Virus record (IMG/VR): IMGVR_UViG_3300045925_000048
Coordinates: 1-47,822 of that record
Length of the DNA stretch: 47,822 bases
Origin: a virus
Strand: one strand, 5' to 3'
The first letter of the stretch is position 1. The number at the start of each line of letters is the position of its first letter. A model generated the notes under the pieces. That model was given only the letters and a program-made list of their open reading frames with translations, made no database searches and was not told the origin of the DNA. This document shows, one piece after another, positions 29,327-38,200 of this stretch. A program made the translations under genes and the position numbers.

Positions 29327-30597
29327 GGCTCTTCGGCTTCGACATCCAGCGCAAGAGCGCGACGCTGACGCTCGATCAGTTCATCCAGCGCCTCGAAGCC
29401 GCCTACGGCACGGCCGCCGGCGTTCCCGTGGATCCCGAGTCTGCACTCCAGGCGCCGACCGTCCAGGCCTGCATTCGCGCGATCGCCAGCACGATCTCGA
29501 CCCTGCCGGTGCACGTGTACCTGAAAACCGAGAGCAATGGCCGAGAGAAGAAGGAGCTGTTGACGAGTCACCCAGTAGCAAGGCTGATGGCAAGGCCGAA
29601 CGACAACCAGGACCGGGTGAACTACTGGCTCGACGCGACGAGCTGGCTGATGCGGTACGGCAACTTCTACGCCTTCAAGGCGCAGGGCAGCACGGGTCCG
29701 ATCCGGCGCCTCGAGCCCATGCGTCCATCGGCCGTGACCGTCGAGCAGACCGACAGCGGCCGCGTGCGCTACCGCGTGACGCAGGCAAACGGCGGCCAGG
29801 TGCTCTATGACCGCGACGAGGTCCATCACGTGCGCCTGGCGAGCCGCGACGGCGTGATCGGCGACTCCCCGATCGTGAACGGGCGCGACTCGATCGCGCT
29901 CGAGATCGCGGCCGAGCGCTTCGGCGCCTCGTTCTTCGGCAACGGTGCGATGCCGTCGGTGATCTTCCAGTACGCGGCCGCATCCGCCGGGCACCGCACG
30001 AAGGAAGAGCGCGAGAAGTTCATCGAGGACTACAACCAGGCCTTCTCGAGCGCACGCGGCCGCTTCAAGGCGCTCCTGCTGCCGAAGGGCATCGAGGTCG
30101 CCGGTGACCCGATCGGCGTCGAGAACGACAAGGCGCAATCCCTCGAGACGCGCAAGCACCAGCGGACGGTGATCGCGGGCTTCCTGGGCGTGCCGCCGCA
30201 GTATGTCGGCGACCTGGACCGCGCGACCTACAACAACGCCGAGCAGCAGAGCATCGGCTTCATCACGACCTGCGTGCTGCCCTACGTGCGGATCTTCGAG
30301 GCGGCGATGGAGCACGACCTATTGACCGTCGAGGACCGGCGCGACGGCGTCATCGTGCGCTTCAACGTCGACGGCGCGCTGCGCGGCGACTTCAAGACGC
30401 GCCAGGAGGGTCTGAAGATCCAGCGCGAGGCCGGCGTGATCAATCCGAACGAGTGGCGCGAGCAGGAAGGGATGAATCCGCGCACCGACCCGGGCGGCGG
30501 GGACTACTGGGACCAAGGCCCGAGCGGGCAGCAGCCACGCAGCGGCACTGAGCCGAAGCCGGTCGGCAACGGCAACGGGAACGGCGGGGGGCGCTGA
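29323..30597 (+). CDS. Portal protein, HK97 family
   Basis: This 424-residue protein forms the dodecameric DNA channel at one capsid vertex. It has the HK97-type sequence run: VQACIRAIASTISTLPVHVY, 'YGNFYAFKA', 'VIGDSPIVNGRDSIAL' and the FLGVPPQYVGDL stem region, ending in a glycine/asparagine-rich tail. Start overlaps the terminase stop in an ATGA. The gene is directly upstream of the prohead protease, as in HK97. Assignment is firm. Confidence 0.93.
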   Translation: MRLFGFDIQRKSATLTLDQFIQRLEAAYGTAAGVPVDPESALQAPTVQACIRAIASTISTLPVHVYLKTESNGREKKELLTSHPVARLMARPNDNQDRVNYWLDATSWLMRYGNFYAFKAQGSTGPIRRLEPMRPSAVTVEQTDSGRVRYRVTQANGGQVLYDRDEVHHVRLASRDGVIGDSPIVNGRDSIALEIAAERFGASFFGNGAMPSVIFQYAAASAGHRTKEEREKFIEDYNQAFSSARGRFKALLLPKGIEVAGDPIGVENDKAQSLETRKHQRTVIAGFLGVPPQYVGDLDRATYNNAEQQSIGFITTCVLPYVRIFEAAMEHDLLTVEDRRDGVIVRFNVDGALRGDFKTRQEGLKIQREAGVINPNEWREQEGMNPRTDPGGGDYWDQGPSGQQPRSGTEPKPVGNGNGNGGGR

Positions 30598-31376
30598 TGG
30601 ATCGACTCGAGGTCAAGCTGCTCGACATCAAGGCCGAGTCTGACGCAGCGCCGGGCACGTTCTCCGGCTACGGCGCGGTCTTCGGCAACCTCGATGCAAC
30701 GGGCGACGTAATCAAGGCCGGCGCGTTCAAGGACTCGCTCGAGGACTGGCGCGGCCGCGGCAAGTATCCGCCGATGCTCTTGCAGCACGGCGGCGGCTTC
30801 TTCGGCGGTGGCGCCGACGACATGCTGCCGGTCGGCCAGTGGACGAACATGCAGGAGGACCGGCGCGGTCTGAAGGTCGACGGGCAGCTCTTCGCGCTCG
30901 GCACGGAACGCGGCCAGTACATCTACGAGGGCCTGAAGGCTGGCGTGCTCGACGGCCTGTCGATCGGCTTCAAGACGCGCGAGTTCGTCGCAGGCACGCG
31001 CCCGGGCGAGCCCGATCGCACGCTGACTGACATCGACCTCTGGGAGGTCTCCATCGTGACCTTCCCGGCGAATCCGAAGGCGCGCATCACCGGCGTCAAG
31101 ATGCTCGACAGACTGCGCGAGGTGGAGGACGCCCTGCGGGATGCAGGGTACTCGGGCTCCGAGCGCAAGAGCATCGTCGCGATTATCCGAGAGTGGATCC
31201 AGCGGGACGCTGGTCCTATGTCCAGGCCCCTTCCGCATCGCGAGCAGCGGGACGCTGCTGCGGCGGGCGAGATCAGTCAACTACTGGAGGCCATGCGCGG
31301 GCAGGCGTCCGCGCTGAACACGGCGGCGCTCCAGTCTTATCTCTCAACCACCGCAGCAGGAGGCATGCACCGATGA
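30597..31376 (+). CDS. Prohead maturation protease (U35/HK97 type)
   Basis: This 259-residue protein is the serine protease that trims the capsid scaffold domain. The herpesvirus-like fold has FSGYGAVFGNLDATGDV near the start, catalytic His64 in MLLQHGG and catalytic Ser122 in VLDGLSIGF. The C-terminal ~70 residues are a likely self-processed tail. Starts in a TGATG overlap with the portal gene and ends in an ATGA overlap with the capsid gene, which it processes. Confidence 0.92.
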   Translation: MDRLEVKLLDIKAESDAAPGTFSGYGAVFGNLDATGDVIKAGAFKDSLEDWRGRGKYPPMLLQHGGGFFGGGADDMLPVGQWTNMQEDRRGLKVDGQLFALGTERGQYIYEGLKAGVLDGLSIGFKTREFVAGTRPGEPDRTLTDIDLWEVSIVTFPANPKARITGVKMLDRLREVEDALRDAGYSGSERKSIVAIIREWIQRDAGPMSRPLPHREQRDAAAAGEISQLLEAMRGQASALNTAALQSYLSTTAAGGMHR

Positions 31377-32662
31377 GCGTCCCAACTTTCCAAGAGATCA
31401 AGCAAACGCTCGAGGACCTGGGGAAGGCGAACCACGAGTTCCGCGAGGCCAACGACCGCTCGATTGCCGAGATCAAGAAGGGCAACGAGACGCTGGCGCG
31501 CGAGTTCAGCGAGAAGGCCGACAAGTTCAACAAGGAGGTCGGCACGCTCGCGGACGCCGCGAAGAAGCTCAGCCTGCAGCTCGACGTCCAGAACGAGCGC
31601 ATCGAGGAGCTGGAGTCCCGCGCGAAGTCGCCCGGCAAGACGATCGAGCAGAAGCGCCGCGACGACCACAAGGGCGCCTTCAACGCTTGGATGCGTCAGC
31701 CGTCGCCGATGACCGAGTCGAACCTGAAGCAGGCCGAGAACAAGCTGATCGAAATGAAGGACGTGACGATCGGTACTGGCGCGCAAGGGGGGTTCGCCGT
31801 TCCTGAGGAGATCTCCCGGGAGATCGGCCGGCTCGAGCGCCTCAAGTCGCCGGTGCGCCGCCTCGTGAAGGTCGTCCAGGCCGGCACCAGCGACTACAAG
31901 GAACTGGTCAGCAAGCGCGGCACGACGGCCGGATGGGTCGGTGAGACCGGCACCAGGTCGGCGACGCTGACCTCGCAGCTCCGCGAGCGCGCCATGACGC
32001 ATGGGGAGCTGTATGCCTACCCTCAAGCGTCCGAGTGGAGCCTTGATGACATCTTCTTCAATGTCGAGGCGTGGCTCGCCGAAGAGGTCGCCGACCGCTT
32101 CGCCGAGGAAGAGGGAATTGCGGTCATATCAGGCAACGGAACGTCGAAACCAACGGGCATGATAAATACAGCCCCGGTTACGACGGCAGACTTTGCGAGC
32201 CCCGAGCGTGCGGCCGCGGCCTACCAGTCAGTCACGACGGACCTCACGCCGGGCGGCGTCAGCATCCTGCCCGACGATCTGATCACGCTCGCGGCGACGT
32301 TGCACTCGGTCTATCGGGGCAGCTCGACGTGGGTGATGAACTCACTGACCGCCGCCACCATCCGGAAGCTGAAGGAGACCACGAATCAGTACCTGTGGCA
32401 GCCGGGTCTGCAGATGGGAACGCCGGACATCCTGCTCGGTCGACCCGTCGAGATCTGGGAGAACATGCCAGCAATCGGTGCTAACAACTTTCCTGTCGCC
32501 CTGGGCGACTGGAGGCGAGCGTACTATCTCGCCGACCGAGTCGGTCTCCGCATCACCCGTGACAACGTCACCAACGTAGGTTTCGTCCGTTTCTACGTCC
32601 GCCGCAGAGAAGGCGGAATCGTGCTCGATAACCACGCAGCCAAGTTCCTGCAGACGCTCTGA
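31373..32662 (+). CDS. Major capsid protein, HK97 fold with N-terminal scaffold domain
   Basis: This 429-residue protein carries an N-terminal ~105-residue coiled-coil delta domain ([20 protein letters not shown] and following) that serves as an internal scaffold and is removed by the protease. The capsid domain follows, with [13 protein letters not shown] near 140-150 and the typical P-domain and E-loop run ([17 protein letters not shown]). The ATG follows AGGAGG and overlaps the protease stop. A large hairpin and an HNH gene come next. Assignment is firm. Confidence 0.93.
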   Translation: MSVPTFQEIKQTLEDLGKANHEFREANDRSIAEIKKGNETLAREFSEKADKFNKEVGTLADAAKKLSLQLDVQNERIEELESRAKSPGKTIEQKRRDDHKGAFNAWMRQPSPMTESNLKQAENKLIEMKDVTIGTGAQGGFAVPEEISREIGRLERLKSPVRRLVKVVQAGTSDYKELVSKRGTTAGWVGETGTRSATLTSQLRERAMTHGELYAYPQASEWSLDDIFFNVEAWLAEEVADRFAEEEGIAVISGNGTSKPTGMINTAPVTTADFASPERAAAAYQSVTTDLTPGGVSILPDDLITLAATLHSVYRGSSTWVMNSLTAATIRKLKETTNQYLWQPGLQMGTPDILLGRPVEIWENMPAIGANNFPVALGDWRRAYYLADRVGLRITRDNVTNVGFVRFYVRRREGGIVLDNHAAKFLQTL

Positions 32663-33438
32663 TGCATAGCGGGCCTGCTGCGGTGGTCACTGGAAATGCG
32701 GCGATGCCGCAGCAGGCCCGCGTCTGTTCAATCGAGGGCTGCGACCGGCATGCATCTATGCGCGGGTGGTGCAACAAGCACTACAAAAGATGGCGGAAGC
32801 ACGGAGATCCGCTCAAGACGCTGCTCAACCGCGAGAAGAATCAAATCTGTTCTATCAAGGACTGTGGGAAGCGCGTCAAGGGTGTTGGTTTGTGTGCGAA
32901 CCACTACCAGCAAAGGCGCCGCCCGAAGTTACCCCGCAACGCGTGCTCTGTGTCTGGATGCAGCAACATGGCGAACCCCTACCGAACTATTTGCGCAACC
33001 CATGACTGGCGCAAAAGAAAGTACGGCCATCCGGAGGCGGTGCTTCTGAAGACGCAGCGCAGTGAACGTGTTCGGGTGGCCGGGATCATCACCCACGAAG
33101 GCTATCGCAGAGTTTATAGGCCGGGGCATTCAGAAGCGCGCCAGCGCTCCGGTGGTAATACGGGGCCTCGGGTGTGGGCTCTTGAGCATCGCGCTGTGAT
33201 GGCAGATCACCTCGGTCGAGCACTCCTGCCGAACGAGAACGTCCACCACAGAAACGGCGACCGCACCGACAACCGCATCGAGAACCTCGAGCTCTGGGTA
33301 AAGTCGCAGCCGTCCGGCCAGCGCGTCGAGGATCTCGTCGCGTGGGCGCATCAGATCCTCCGGCTGTACGGGCGCTTCAACCCGAAGCGCGGCGCACCCG
33401 AGAACAAGGTCGTCGGGATGCTGGAGCGGCTCGGATGA
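32662..33438 (+). CDS. HNH homing-type endonuclease with three zinc-finger repeats
   Basis: This 258-residue protein has three N-terminal repeats of a C-x4-C...C-x3-H layout ([19 protein letters not shown], then CSIKDCGKR...CANH, then CSVSGC...CATH). A linker carries [11 protein letters not shown], and an HNH core contains [17 protein letters not shown], '[20 protein letters not shown]'. The first ATG overlaps the capsid stop; ATG 32704 would start behind the hairpin. It is a likely mobile, free-standing homing nuclease inserted behind the capsid gene and has a paralogue at 46746. It is followed by a sugar/methyl-transfer cassette. Confidence 0.85.
   Translation: MHSGPAAVVTGNAAMPQQARVCSIEGCDRHASMRGWCNKHYKRWRKHGDPLKTLLNREKNQICSIKDCGKRVKGVGLCANHYQQRRRPKLPRNACSVSGCSNMANPYRTICATHDWRKRKYGHPEAVLLKTQRSERVRVAGIITHEGYRRVYRPGHSEARQRSGGNTGPRVWALEHRAVMADHLGRALLPNENVHHRNGDRTDNRIENLELWVKSQPSGQRVEDLVAWAHQILRLYGRFNPKRGAPENKVVGMLERLG
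32669..32721. other. Perfect 15-bp stem hairpin behind the capsid gene
   Basis: GCGGGCCTGCTGCGG (32669-32683) is perfectly complementary to 32707-32721, enclosing a 23-base loop. It starts seven bases after the capsid stop and spans the start region of the HNH gene. It could end or stabilise capsid mRNA, or hide the HNH start. No T-run follows. Confidence 0.75.
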
Positions 33439-34064
33439 TCACCGCCGTCGCGTCGCGCGGCTGGACCGAGATCATCGTCGCCGCGCCGGGTCCGTCGTTG
33501 ACCGAGGCGCTCGCCGAGCGCTGCCGCGGCAGTCGCGTCATCGCGGTGAACCTGGCCTATCGGCGCGTGCCGTGGGCCGATGTACTGTACGCGGGCGATC
33601 GCGATCTGATCGAGGCGTACAACGGCTTTCCGGACTTCGCCGGCGAGAAGTGGACGGCGCACGAGCCCAAGCTGAACAACAAGCTCGACGTCGCCATGCG
33701 CTACGGCCTGCAGCTCGTCGCAGGCCCGCGCCAGATCGACGCACCCGGTTTTTCGCTTCACCCGGCGGTGATCCACTACGGCAACTCGAGCGGCTTCCAG
33801 GCGATCAACCTCGCGATCCATTTCGGCGCGACGCTGATCAAGCTCGTCGGCTTCGATATGCGGACGCCAGATCCAGGGCAGCCGCGGCACTTCCACGAGG
33901 ACTACCCGGATCCGGCGATGAACCTGTCGAAGTACGAGCACTTTCACCACGCCTTCGCCGTCGCATCGAAGATGCTGCCGGCGCACATCCGGATCGTCAA
34001 CTGCACGCCGGGCTCCGCACTGCGGTGCTTCCCGACGGGCGACCTCGATCCGGTGATGGCATGA
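33435..34064 (+). CDS. DUF115/MptE-like Rossmann protein
   Basis: This 209-residue protein has the GPSL motif in [16 protein letters not shown] and the following Rossmann-like strands ([20 protein letters not shown]). It resembles the N-terminal domain of the fusion protein at 8720. Members often occur with glycan or flagellin modification genes. A further '[20 protein letters not shown]' segment could be the sugar or acceptor site. The ATG is in an ATGA overlap with the HNH gene. It is the first gene of a three-gene cassette. Family is likely; substrate unknown. Confidence 0.72.
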   Translation: MITAVASRGWTEIIVAAPGPSLTEALAERCRGSRVIAVNLAYRRVPWADVLYAGDRDLIEAYNGFPDFAGEKWTAHEPKLNNKLDVAMRYGLQLVAGPRQIDAPGFSLHPAVIHYGNSSGFQAINLAIHFGATLIKLVGFDMRTPDPGQPRHFHEDYPDPAMNLSKYEHFHHAFAVASKMLPAHIRIVNCTPGSALRCFPTGDLDPVMA

Positions 34065-34633
34065 CGACCGTCGAGGCACGCCAGGTCGAGCACGAGAAAT
34101 ATACGCGCGCCTATGCGCTGGAAACCTATCGCATGGGCGAGCGTCGACATCAGGACGCCGTCTCGGCGCTGGCGGATCTGCCGAACCGCGGCCCGTACCT
34201 CGACGTCGGCTGCGGCCGCGGCGAGATGCTGAAGTGGGCGCGGCAGTTAGGCTTTGCATCCGTGCTCGGCGTGGAGGTTGTCCCGGCGCTCATCGACGGT
34301 GTCAGCGTGATCTACGGCGAGGCGTATTCCCTGCCGTTCTCCGAGAAGAGCTTCGACGTCGTCACGCTGTTCGACGTCCTCGAGCATCTGCTGCCTGGAG
34401 ACGACGAGGCGGTCTGCCGCGAGCTTGCCAGGGTGGCGCGACGGCACGTTCTGCTCACAGCGAACAATCATGAGTCCAAGCTCCCAGACGGCACGGCGCT
34501 GCATATCAATCGGCGGCCGTATCCCGAATGGGATCGCCTCGTGCGTGAATGGTTCTCGCCAGCGGCGGCCGCCGTCGTGGCCTGCCCAAATATCTCCTAC
34601 GAGAATTCGCCGATGTGGAGGGTCGACCTGTGA
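34061..34633 (+). CDS. SAM-dependent methyltransferase
   Basis: This 190-residue enzyme has class I methyltransferase motif I (YLDVGCGRGEML), a GVEV strand end, and motif IV/post-motif FDVVTLFDVLEHLLPGDD. It starts in an ATGA overlap with the DUF115-like gene and is coupled to the next by GTGA. Its partner genes suggest methylation of a sugar or sugar-linked molecule rather than DNA; no DNA methyltransferase motif was seen. It parallels the C-terminal domain of the protein at 8720, but is a separate chain here. Confidence 0.85.
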   Translation: MTTVEARQVEHEKYTRAYALETYRMGERRHQDAVSALADLPNRGPYLDVGCGRGEMLKWARQLGFASVLGVEVVPALIDGVSVIYGEAYSLPFSEKSFDVVTLFDVLEHLLPGDDEAVCRELARVARRHVLLTANNHESKLPDGTALHINRRPYPEWDRLVREWFSPAAAAVVACPNISYENSPMWRVDL

Positions 34634-35415
34634 AGGCCGCGCTCCACGTCAACCATCACGAGCACCAGCAGCGCTACGGCGCCGCGATGAAGGCCGGCCT
34701 CGAGCGTCACGGCGTGGAGGTCATCGTCGCCGCGCCGCACTCGCCGGAGCCCTGCGACTTCGCCGTCCTCTGGGGCTGGAAGCAGCCGGAGGTCGTCAAG
34801 GCGGCGCCGCACGTGCTCGTGATGGAGGCGCCGCATCTTCGCCAGGGCGATCCGCAGCACCTCGCCGAGGTCTCGTGCGGCTGGGACGGGCTGGCTCGAC
34901 ATGGGCGCTACCCCAAGGCCCCAGACGGCGAGCGGTGGCAGCGCCATGCGCACCTGATGCGGCCGTGGGCAGACAAGTGCGACGGCTACGCGCTTATCAT
35001 CGGGCAAGTCGAGGGCGACGCCGCTCTGCACGGGATGAACATCCAGCTCTGGGCAGACGACATGGAGCGCGCGCTCGTCGATTGGAGCTGGTCGGTGAAG
35101 TTCCGGCCGCACCCGCTGACGCGGAAGTCGCGCACGACGCTCGAGCAGGATCTCGCCGGCGCGTCGCTCTGCGTGACGTTCAACTCGACCGCGGGCGTCG
35201 AGGCCGTGCTCGCCGGCGTGTCCACCGTGACGCTCGATCCGGGTGCGATGGCCTGGCCCGTCGCGCGGCATTGCCTCTACGAGCAATCCTTCCGGCCCTT
35301 CCAGCCCGACCGGCGCACGTGGGCCTGGGACCTCGCCTGGGCGCAATGGAGCCTCGACGATATTGCGACGGGCGAGGCGTACTCGCACCTGGCTCCGATC
35401 ATGGAGACCGCGTGA
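34630..35415 (+). CDS. Glycosyltransferase-like protein (GT-B-type C-terminal pattern)
   Basis: This 261-residue protein begins at a GTG overlapping the methyltransferase stop. The sequence 'HVNHHEHQQRYGAAMKAGL' opens a Rossmann-like half, and the C-terminal half has the run FRPHPLTRKS, LCVTFNSTAGVEAVLAGVS and TLDPGAMAWPVA, which is the nucleotide-sugar or glycerol-phosphate transferase pattern of many capsule biosynthesis enzymes. The enzyme should use a sugar-type donor. It closes the cassette inserted between capsid and connector genes. Confidence 0.7.
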   Translation: MKAALHVNHHEHQQRYGAAMKAGLERHGVEVIVAAPHSPEPCDFAVLWGWKQPEVVKAAPHVLVMEAPHLRQGDPQHLAEVSCGWDGLARHGRYPKAPDGERWQRHAHLMRPWADKCDGYALIIGQVEGDAALHGMNIQLWADDMERALVDWSWSVKFRPHPLTRKSRTTLEQDLAGASLCVTFNSTAGVEAVLAGVSTVTLDPGAMAWPVARHCLYEQSFRPFQPDRRTWAWDLAWAQWSLDDIATGEAYSHLAPIMETA

Positions 35416-36014
35416 ATTACGGGCTGCGGCTGATCACGGGACCGACCGTCGAGGCGCTCACCGTCGACGAGGTCAAGAAGCACCTGCGCATCGACCGCAC
35501 CGACGAGGACCAGTATCTCGCCGACCTGATCAAGGCGGCGCGCTCCGACCTCGACGCGCGCGAGGGCCGGCTGATGGGTGTCGCGATGATCGAGCAGACC
35601 TGGGAGCTGGTGCTCGATTGCTTCCCGGTCCTCGGCAGCTCGTACTACGGGCCCGAGATCGAGATCCCGCTGCGGCCGCTGAAGAGCATCACGAGCATCA
35701 AGTATGACGACGCCGCCGGTGCCGAGCAGACCTTCCCGTCGACGGACTACATCGTCGACACGGCGTCGTGGCAGGGCCGTGTCGTCCTGGCGCCTGACAA
35801 GTCATGGCCCGGCACGCGGAACGCGATCCAGGCCGTGCGCGTGCGCTTCGTTTGCGGCTACGGGACGAAGGGCACCGACGTCCCCTACTACCTGCGCCAA
35901 GCGATGCTCGTGAAGGTCGCGCACCACTACCGCCACCGCGGCGACGGCGGCCAGGAGCCCGGACTGCCGCCGGCGTATCACGCGCTGATCGGCGTGCGCG
36001 GGAGCGTCGTCTGA
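35412..36014 (+). CDS. Head-tail connector protein (HK97 gp6-like)
   Basis: This 200-residue protein starts at a GTG overlapping the upstream stop. The N-terminus 'LTVDEVKKHLRIDRTDEDQYL' and IKAARSDLDARE are the signature of phage gp6-like/DUF-type head-tail adaptors, with a beta region (EIEIPLRPLKSITSIKYDD) and a final helix VKVAHHYRHRG. It forms the ring beneath the portal. Position before two further connector genes agrees. Confidence 0.85.
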   Translation: MNYGLRLITGPTVEALTVDEVKKHLRIDRTDEDQYLADLIKAARSDLDAREGRLMGVAMIEQTWELVLDCFPVLGSSYYGPEIEIPLRPLKSITSIKYDDAAGAEQTFPSTDYIVDTASWQGRVVLAPDKSWPGTRNAIQAVRVRFVCGYGTKGTDVPYYLRQAMLVKVAHHYRHRGDGGQEPGLPPAYHALIGVRGSVV

Positions 36015-36358
36015 TGGCCGAGAGCGGCCTCCTACGAGAGCGGATCCGGATCGAGCGCCACGACACGGCGACCGACACCTGGCTGCCGCTGGCGTCGATG
36101 CCCGAGGTCAACGCCGCCGTCGAGGCGCTCGGCGACGAGCGCTACCGCGTGCAGACCCACTACCGCGACGACCTGGCCGGAATGCAGGACGCGCAGCCGG
36201 CGCTGCGCATCGTTTACCGCGGCCGCGTCCTCGAGGTCCTCCTGATCCGCGAGGTCGGCTGGCGTGAGTCTCTCGAGCTCGACGCGCAGGCGAACCGCGT
36301 CCTCGTTGACGACCTCGGCAGTTCGGCGCGTCAGACGACGCAATGGCCGCAGCCATGA
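36014..36358 (+). CDS. Head-tail adaptor / stopper
   Basis: This 114-residue protein starts at an ATG overlapping the previous stop. The pattern LLRERIRIERHD followed by 'DTWLPLASMPEVNAAVEAL', and then ALRIVYRGRVLEVLLIREVG, is that of SPP1 gp16/HK97 stopper-type proteins that close the portal and join the tail. It is followed by the tail-completion gene. Assignment rests on pattern and gene order. Confidence 0.82.
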   Translation: MAESGLLRERIRIERHDTATDTWLPLASMPEVNAAVEALGDERYRVQTHYRDDLAGMQDAQPALRIVYRGRVLEVLLIREVGWRESLELDAQANRVLVDDLGSSARQTTQWPQP

Positions 36359-36807
36359 TCGAGACCCGGGTCGAGTTCAAGGGGCTCGATCAGATCGACG
36401 AGGCGCTGAAGCTGCTGCCGATGCAGGTCCAGCGTCAGGTCCTACGCCGCGGCCTGGTGCTCGCCGCGCGCCACCTGCAGGACGGCATGATGCGGCGGGC
36501 GCCGCAGTCGGCGATGCACCGGATCATCCGAGCCGGCAAGCACTACCCGCGCAAGCTTGCGCACGCGATCGGCTACCGGGTCCGCTTCCGGAAGGACGGC
36601 GATCCGACGGCAGAGGTCGGGCCGCTCACGTCGGCCTATTGGGGGATGTTCGTCGAGCTCGGGACGCGGCACCAGGCTGCGCGCCCATTCATTCGACCCA
36701 CGCTCGATCAGGACGGGCAAATCGCTGTCGCCGCCTTTGTGGCCGGCGCGCGCGAGCAGCTCGATGCGGTCGTGCGGCGGATGCGCCGCATGGCCCGGAG
36801 GGGATAA
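36355..36807 (+). CDS. Tail completion protein (HK97 gp10-like)
   Basis: This 150-residue protein starts at the ATG in an ATGA overlap; an ATG at 36343 would add four residues. IETRVEFKGLDQIDEALKLL followed by a basic helical middle and the 'YWGMFVELGTRHQAARPFIRP' end is the family signature of HK97 gp10-type proteins. It should cap the tail and join it to the head stopper. The run of arginines at the C-terminus (RRMRRMARRG) is typical. Confidence 0.85.
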   Translation: MIETRVEFKGLDQIDEALKLLPMQVQRQVLRRGLVLAARHLQDGMMRRAPQSAMHRIIRAGKHYPRKLAHAIGYRVRFRKDGDPTAEVGPLTSAYWGMFVELGTRHQAARPFIRPTLDQDGQIAVAAFVAGAREQLDAVVRRMRRMARRG

Positions 36808-36811
36808 CGCG

Positions 36812-37321
36812 ATGAGCATCAGCGGCGAGATCGGCATCCACGCGAACATTAAGCAGGTCGAAGCGAAGGATCTCGGCACCGCCGAGCTGCCGCTGGCCTG
36901 GGCCAAGGCCTGGTCGCTCCTGAACGGGACCGGCGCCAACCAGGCCGACAAGATCTATCACGACAAATTCACCATCGGCGCCAGCGCGACGGTGACGCTC
37001 GACCTCGCCGGCGTGCTGACCGACCTGCTCGGCGTCGCGTTCACGCTCGCGAAGCTGAAGGCCATCCTGGTCTTCGCCTCGGCAGCCAACAACCCGAGCA
37101 ACAACGTCAACGTCCAGCGCCCCGCGTCGAACGGCGTGCCGATCTTCCTCGCGGCGAGCGACGGGATCGCACTCCGACCGGGCGCCGCGTTCGCGTGGTT
37201 CTCGCCAGATGCGACCGGCGTCGCGGTCACGGCCGGCACGGGCGACCTGATCGACTTCGTCAACAGCGCCGGGACCAACACGATCGAAGCCGAGGTCATC
37301 CTCGTCGGCACCAGCGCCTAA
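36812..37321 (+). CDS. Phage structural protein, small beta-rich
   Basis: This 169-residue protein lies between tail completion and tail tube genes. It has a polar N-terminus and then beta strands rich in alanine and valine (KAILVFASAANNPSNNVNVQ, GIALRPGAAFAWFSPDATG). This gene position often holds a terminator or minor tail protein. No enzyme motif is visible. The ATG follows GGAGGGG at 36797-36803. A short gap before the next gene holds only a strong AAGGGGGAG ribosome site. Confidence 0.65.
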   Translation: MSISGEIGIHANIKQVEAKDLGTAELPLAWAKAWSLLNGTGANQADKIYHDKFTIGASATVTLDLAGVLTDLLGVAFTLAKLKAILVFASAANNPSNNVNVQRPASNGVPIFLAASDGIALRPGAAFAWFSPDATGVAVTAGTGDLIDFVNSAGTNTIEAEVILVGTSA

Positions 37322-37346
37322 GCGGCTGAAAGGGGGAGAGCGCTAA

Positions 37347-37775
37347 ATGTCTCAGAACGCGGTTCTCACGCAGGGGACGCTGCTGAAGCGCGGTGATGGC
37401 GGCTCGCCGGAAGTCTTCGTCACCGTGCCGGACGTGGTCTCGATGTCGGGGCCCGATTCCAGCAAGGGTGAGATCGACGTCACCGACCTCGCCTCGACGG
37501 CGATGGAGTTCAAGGGCGCTCTCCAGGACTTCGGCCGTCTGACGCTCGAGATGAACCTCATCCCCGGCAACGCCGTGCATACGGCGATGAGGAACGACTT
37601 CAACAACGGCTCGAGCCCGATCCGCAACTGGCGCATCGCGTTCGTCAACGGCTACCGCTGGGCCTTCCAGGCGTATGTCGCGTCGTTTCCCGGAAACATC
37701 CAGGGGAACAGCGTGCAGAAGGCCTCGGTGGTGCTCAGGATCAGCGGCGCCGTGACTGAGGAGCTGGGCTCGTGA
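37347..37775 (+). CDS. Major tail tube protein
   Basis: This 142-residue protein follows an AAGGGGGAGAG site. Its beta sandwich pattern (SKGEIDVTDLASTAMEFKGA, FGRLTLEMNLIPG, IRNWRIAFVNGYRW) is that of TP901-1/lambda V-type tail tube subunits, including the 'GEIDVTDLASTAMEF' segment. Hexamers of it build the tail tube. It is directly followed by the frameshifted chaperone genes, as in lambda V-G-T. Confidence 0.85.
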   Translation: MSQNAVLTQGTLLKRGDGGSPEVFVTVPDVVSMSGPDSSKGEIDVTDLASTAMEFKGALQDFGRLTLEMNLIPGNAVHTAMRNDFNNGSSPIRNWRIAFVNGYRWAFQAYVASFPGNIQGNSVQKASVVLRISGAVTEELGS

Positions 37776-38200
37776 GCAGCGATCTCCGCGCGCGGATCCT
37801 CAATCGCAAGGCGCAAAAAGGCCCCGCCGACACGCTGGAGGTCCCGGAATGGGGCGAGAAGGTCGGCGTGCGCCGGCTCTCACTGCGCGAGCGCCTCAAC
37901 TTCGAGAAAGAGAACGGCACCCTCGACTCGATCGACCGCAAGCAGGACCCGGAGGGCTACAGCCGCTGGCTGGTGCGCTACTGCCTGGTCACGGCGACGG
38001 ATCTGCAGGGCGAGCGACTCTTCCATCCCGAGGACGAGAAGACGCTCGAGGACGCGAGCGCCACATCGATCGAGCGCGTCGTGCTGAAGGCGATGAAGGT
38101 CAACGTCGTGACGGCTGACGAGGTCCGCGAGCTGGGAAACGCCTCAAGCGAAGTCCGGAATGGGGCTTCGCCTTCCGCCTCGCAGGCCATCTCGGACTAA
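37772..38200 (+). CDS. Tail assembly chaperone, gpG-like (0-frame product)
   Basis: This 142-residue protein is the short product of the lambda-like G/T tail chaperone pair. It starts in an ATGA overlap with the tail tube gene. The helical core (RRLSLRERLNFEKENGT, SRWLVRYCLVTATDL) fits the G-type chaperones. A GGGAAAC slippery site at 38134-38140 lies in the correct register (G GGA AAC) before its stop, so a part of the ribosomes should shift -1 to make the G-T fusion. It coats the tape measure protein and recruits tube subunits during tail growth. Confidence 0.85.
   Translation: MSSDLRARILNRKAQKGPADTLEVPEWGEKVGVRRLSLRERLNFEKENGTLDSIDRKQDPEGYSRWLVRYCLVTATDLQGERLFHPEDEKTLEDASATSIERVVLKAMKVNVVTADEVRELGNASSEVRNGASPSASQAISD
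38134..38140 (+). promoter_or_regulatory. -1 ribosomal frameshift site GGGAAAC
   Basis: The heptamer reads G GGA AAC in the gpG frame, the canonical X-XXY-YYZ slippery form (lambda uses GGGAAAG). A shift at this point joins the frame at codon 38140 to the gpT-like frame, which has no stop between the site and 38478 and has coding-like codons from the shift onward. Confidence 0.88.

Noticed and set aside
32662-33438. HNH genes as IscB/HEARO-type RNA-guided nucleases
   Set aside because: No RuvC or bridge helix parts are present and the proteins are too short; they are zinc-repeat HNH homing-type proteins.
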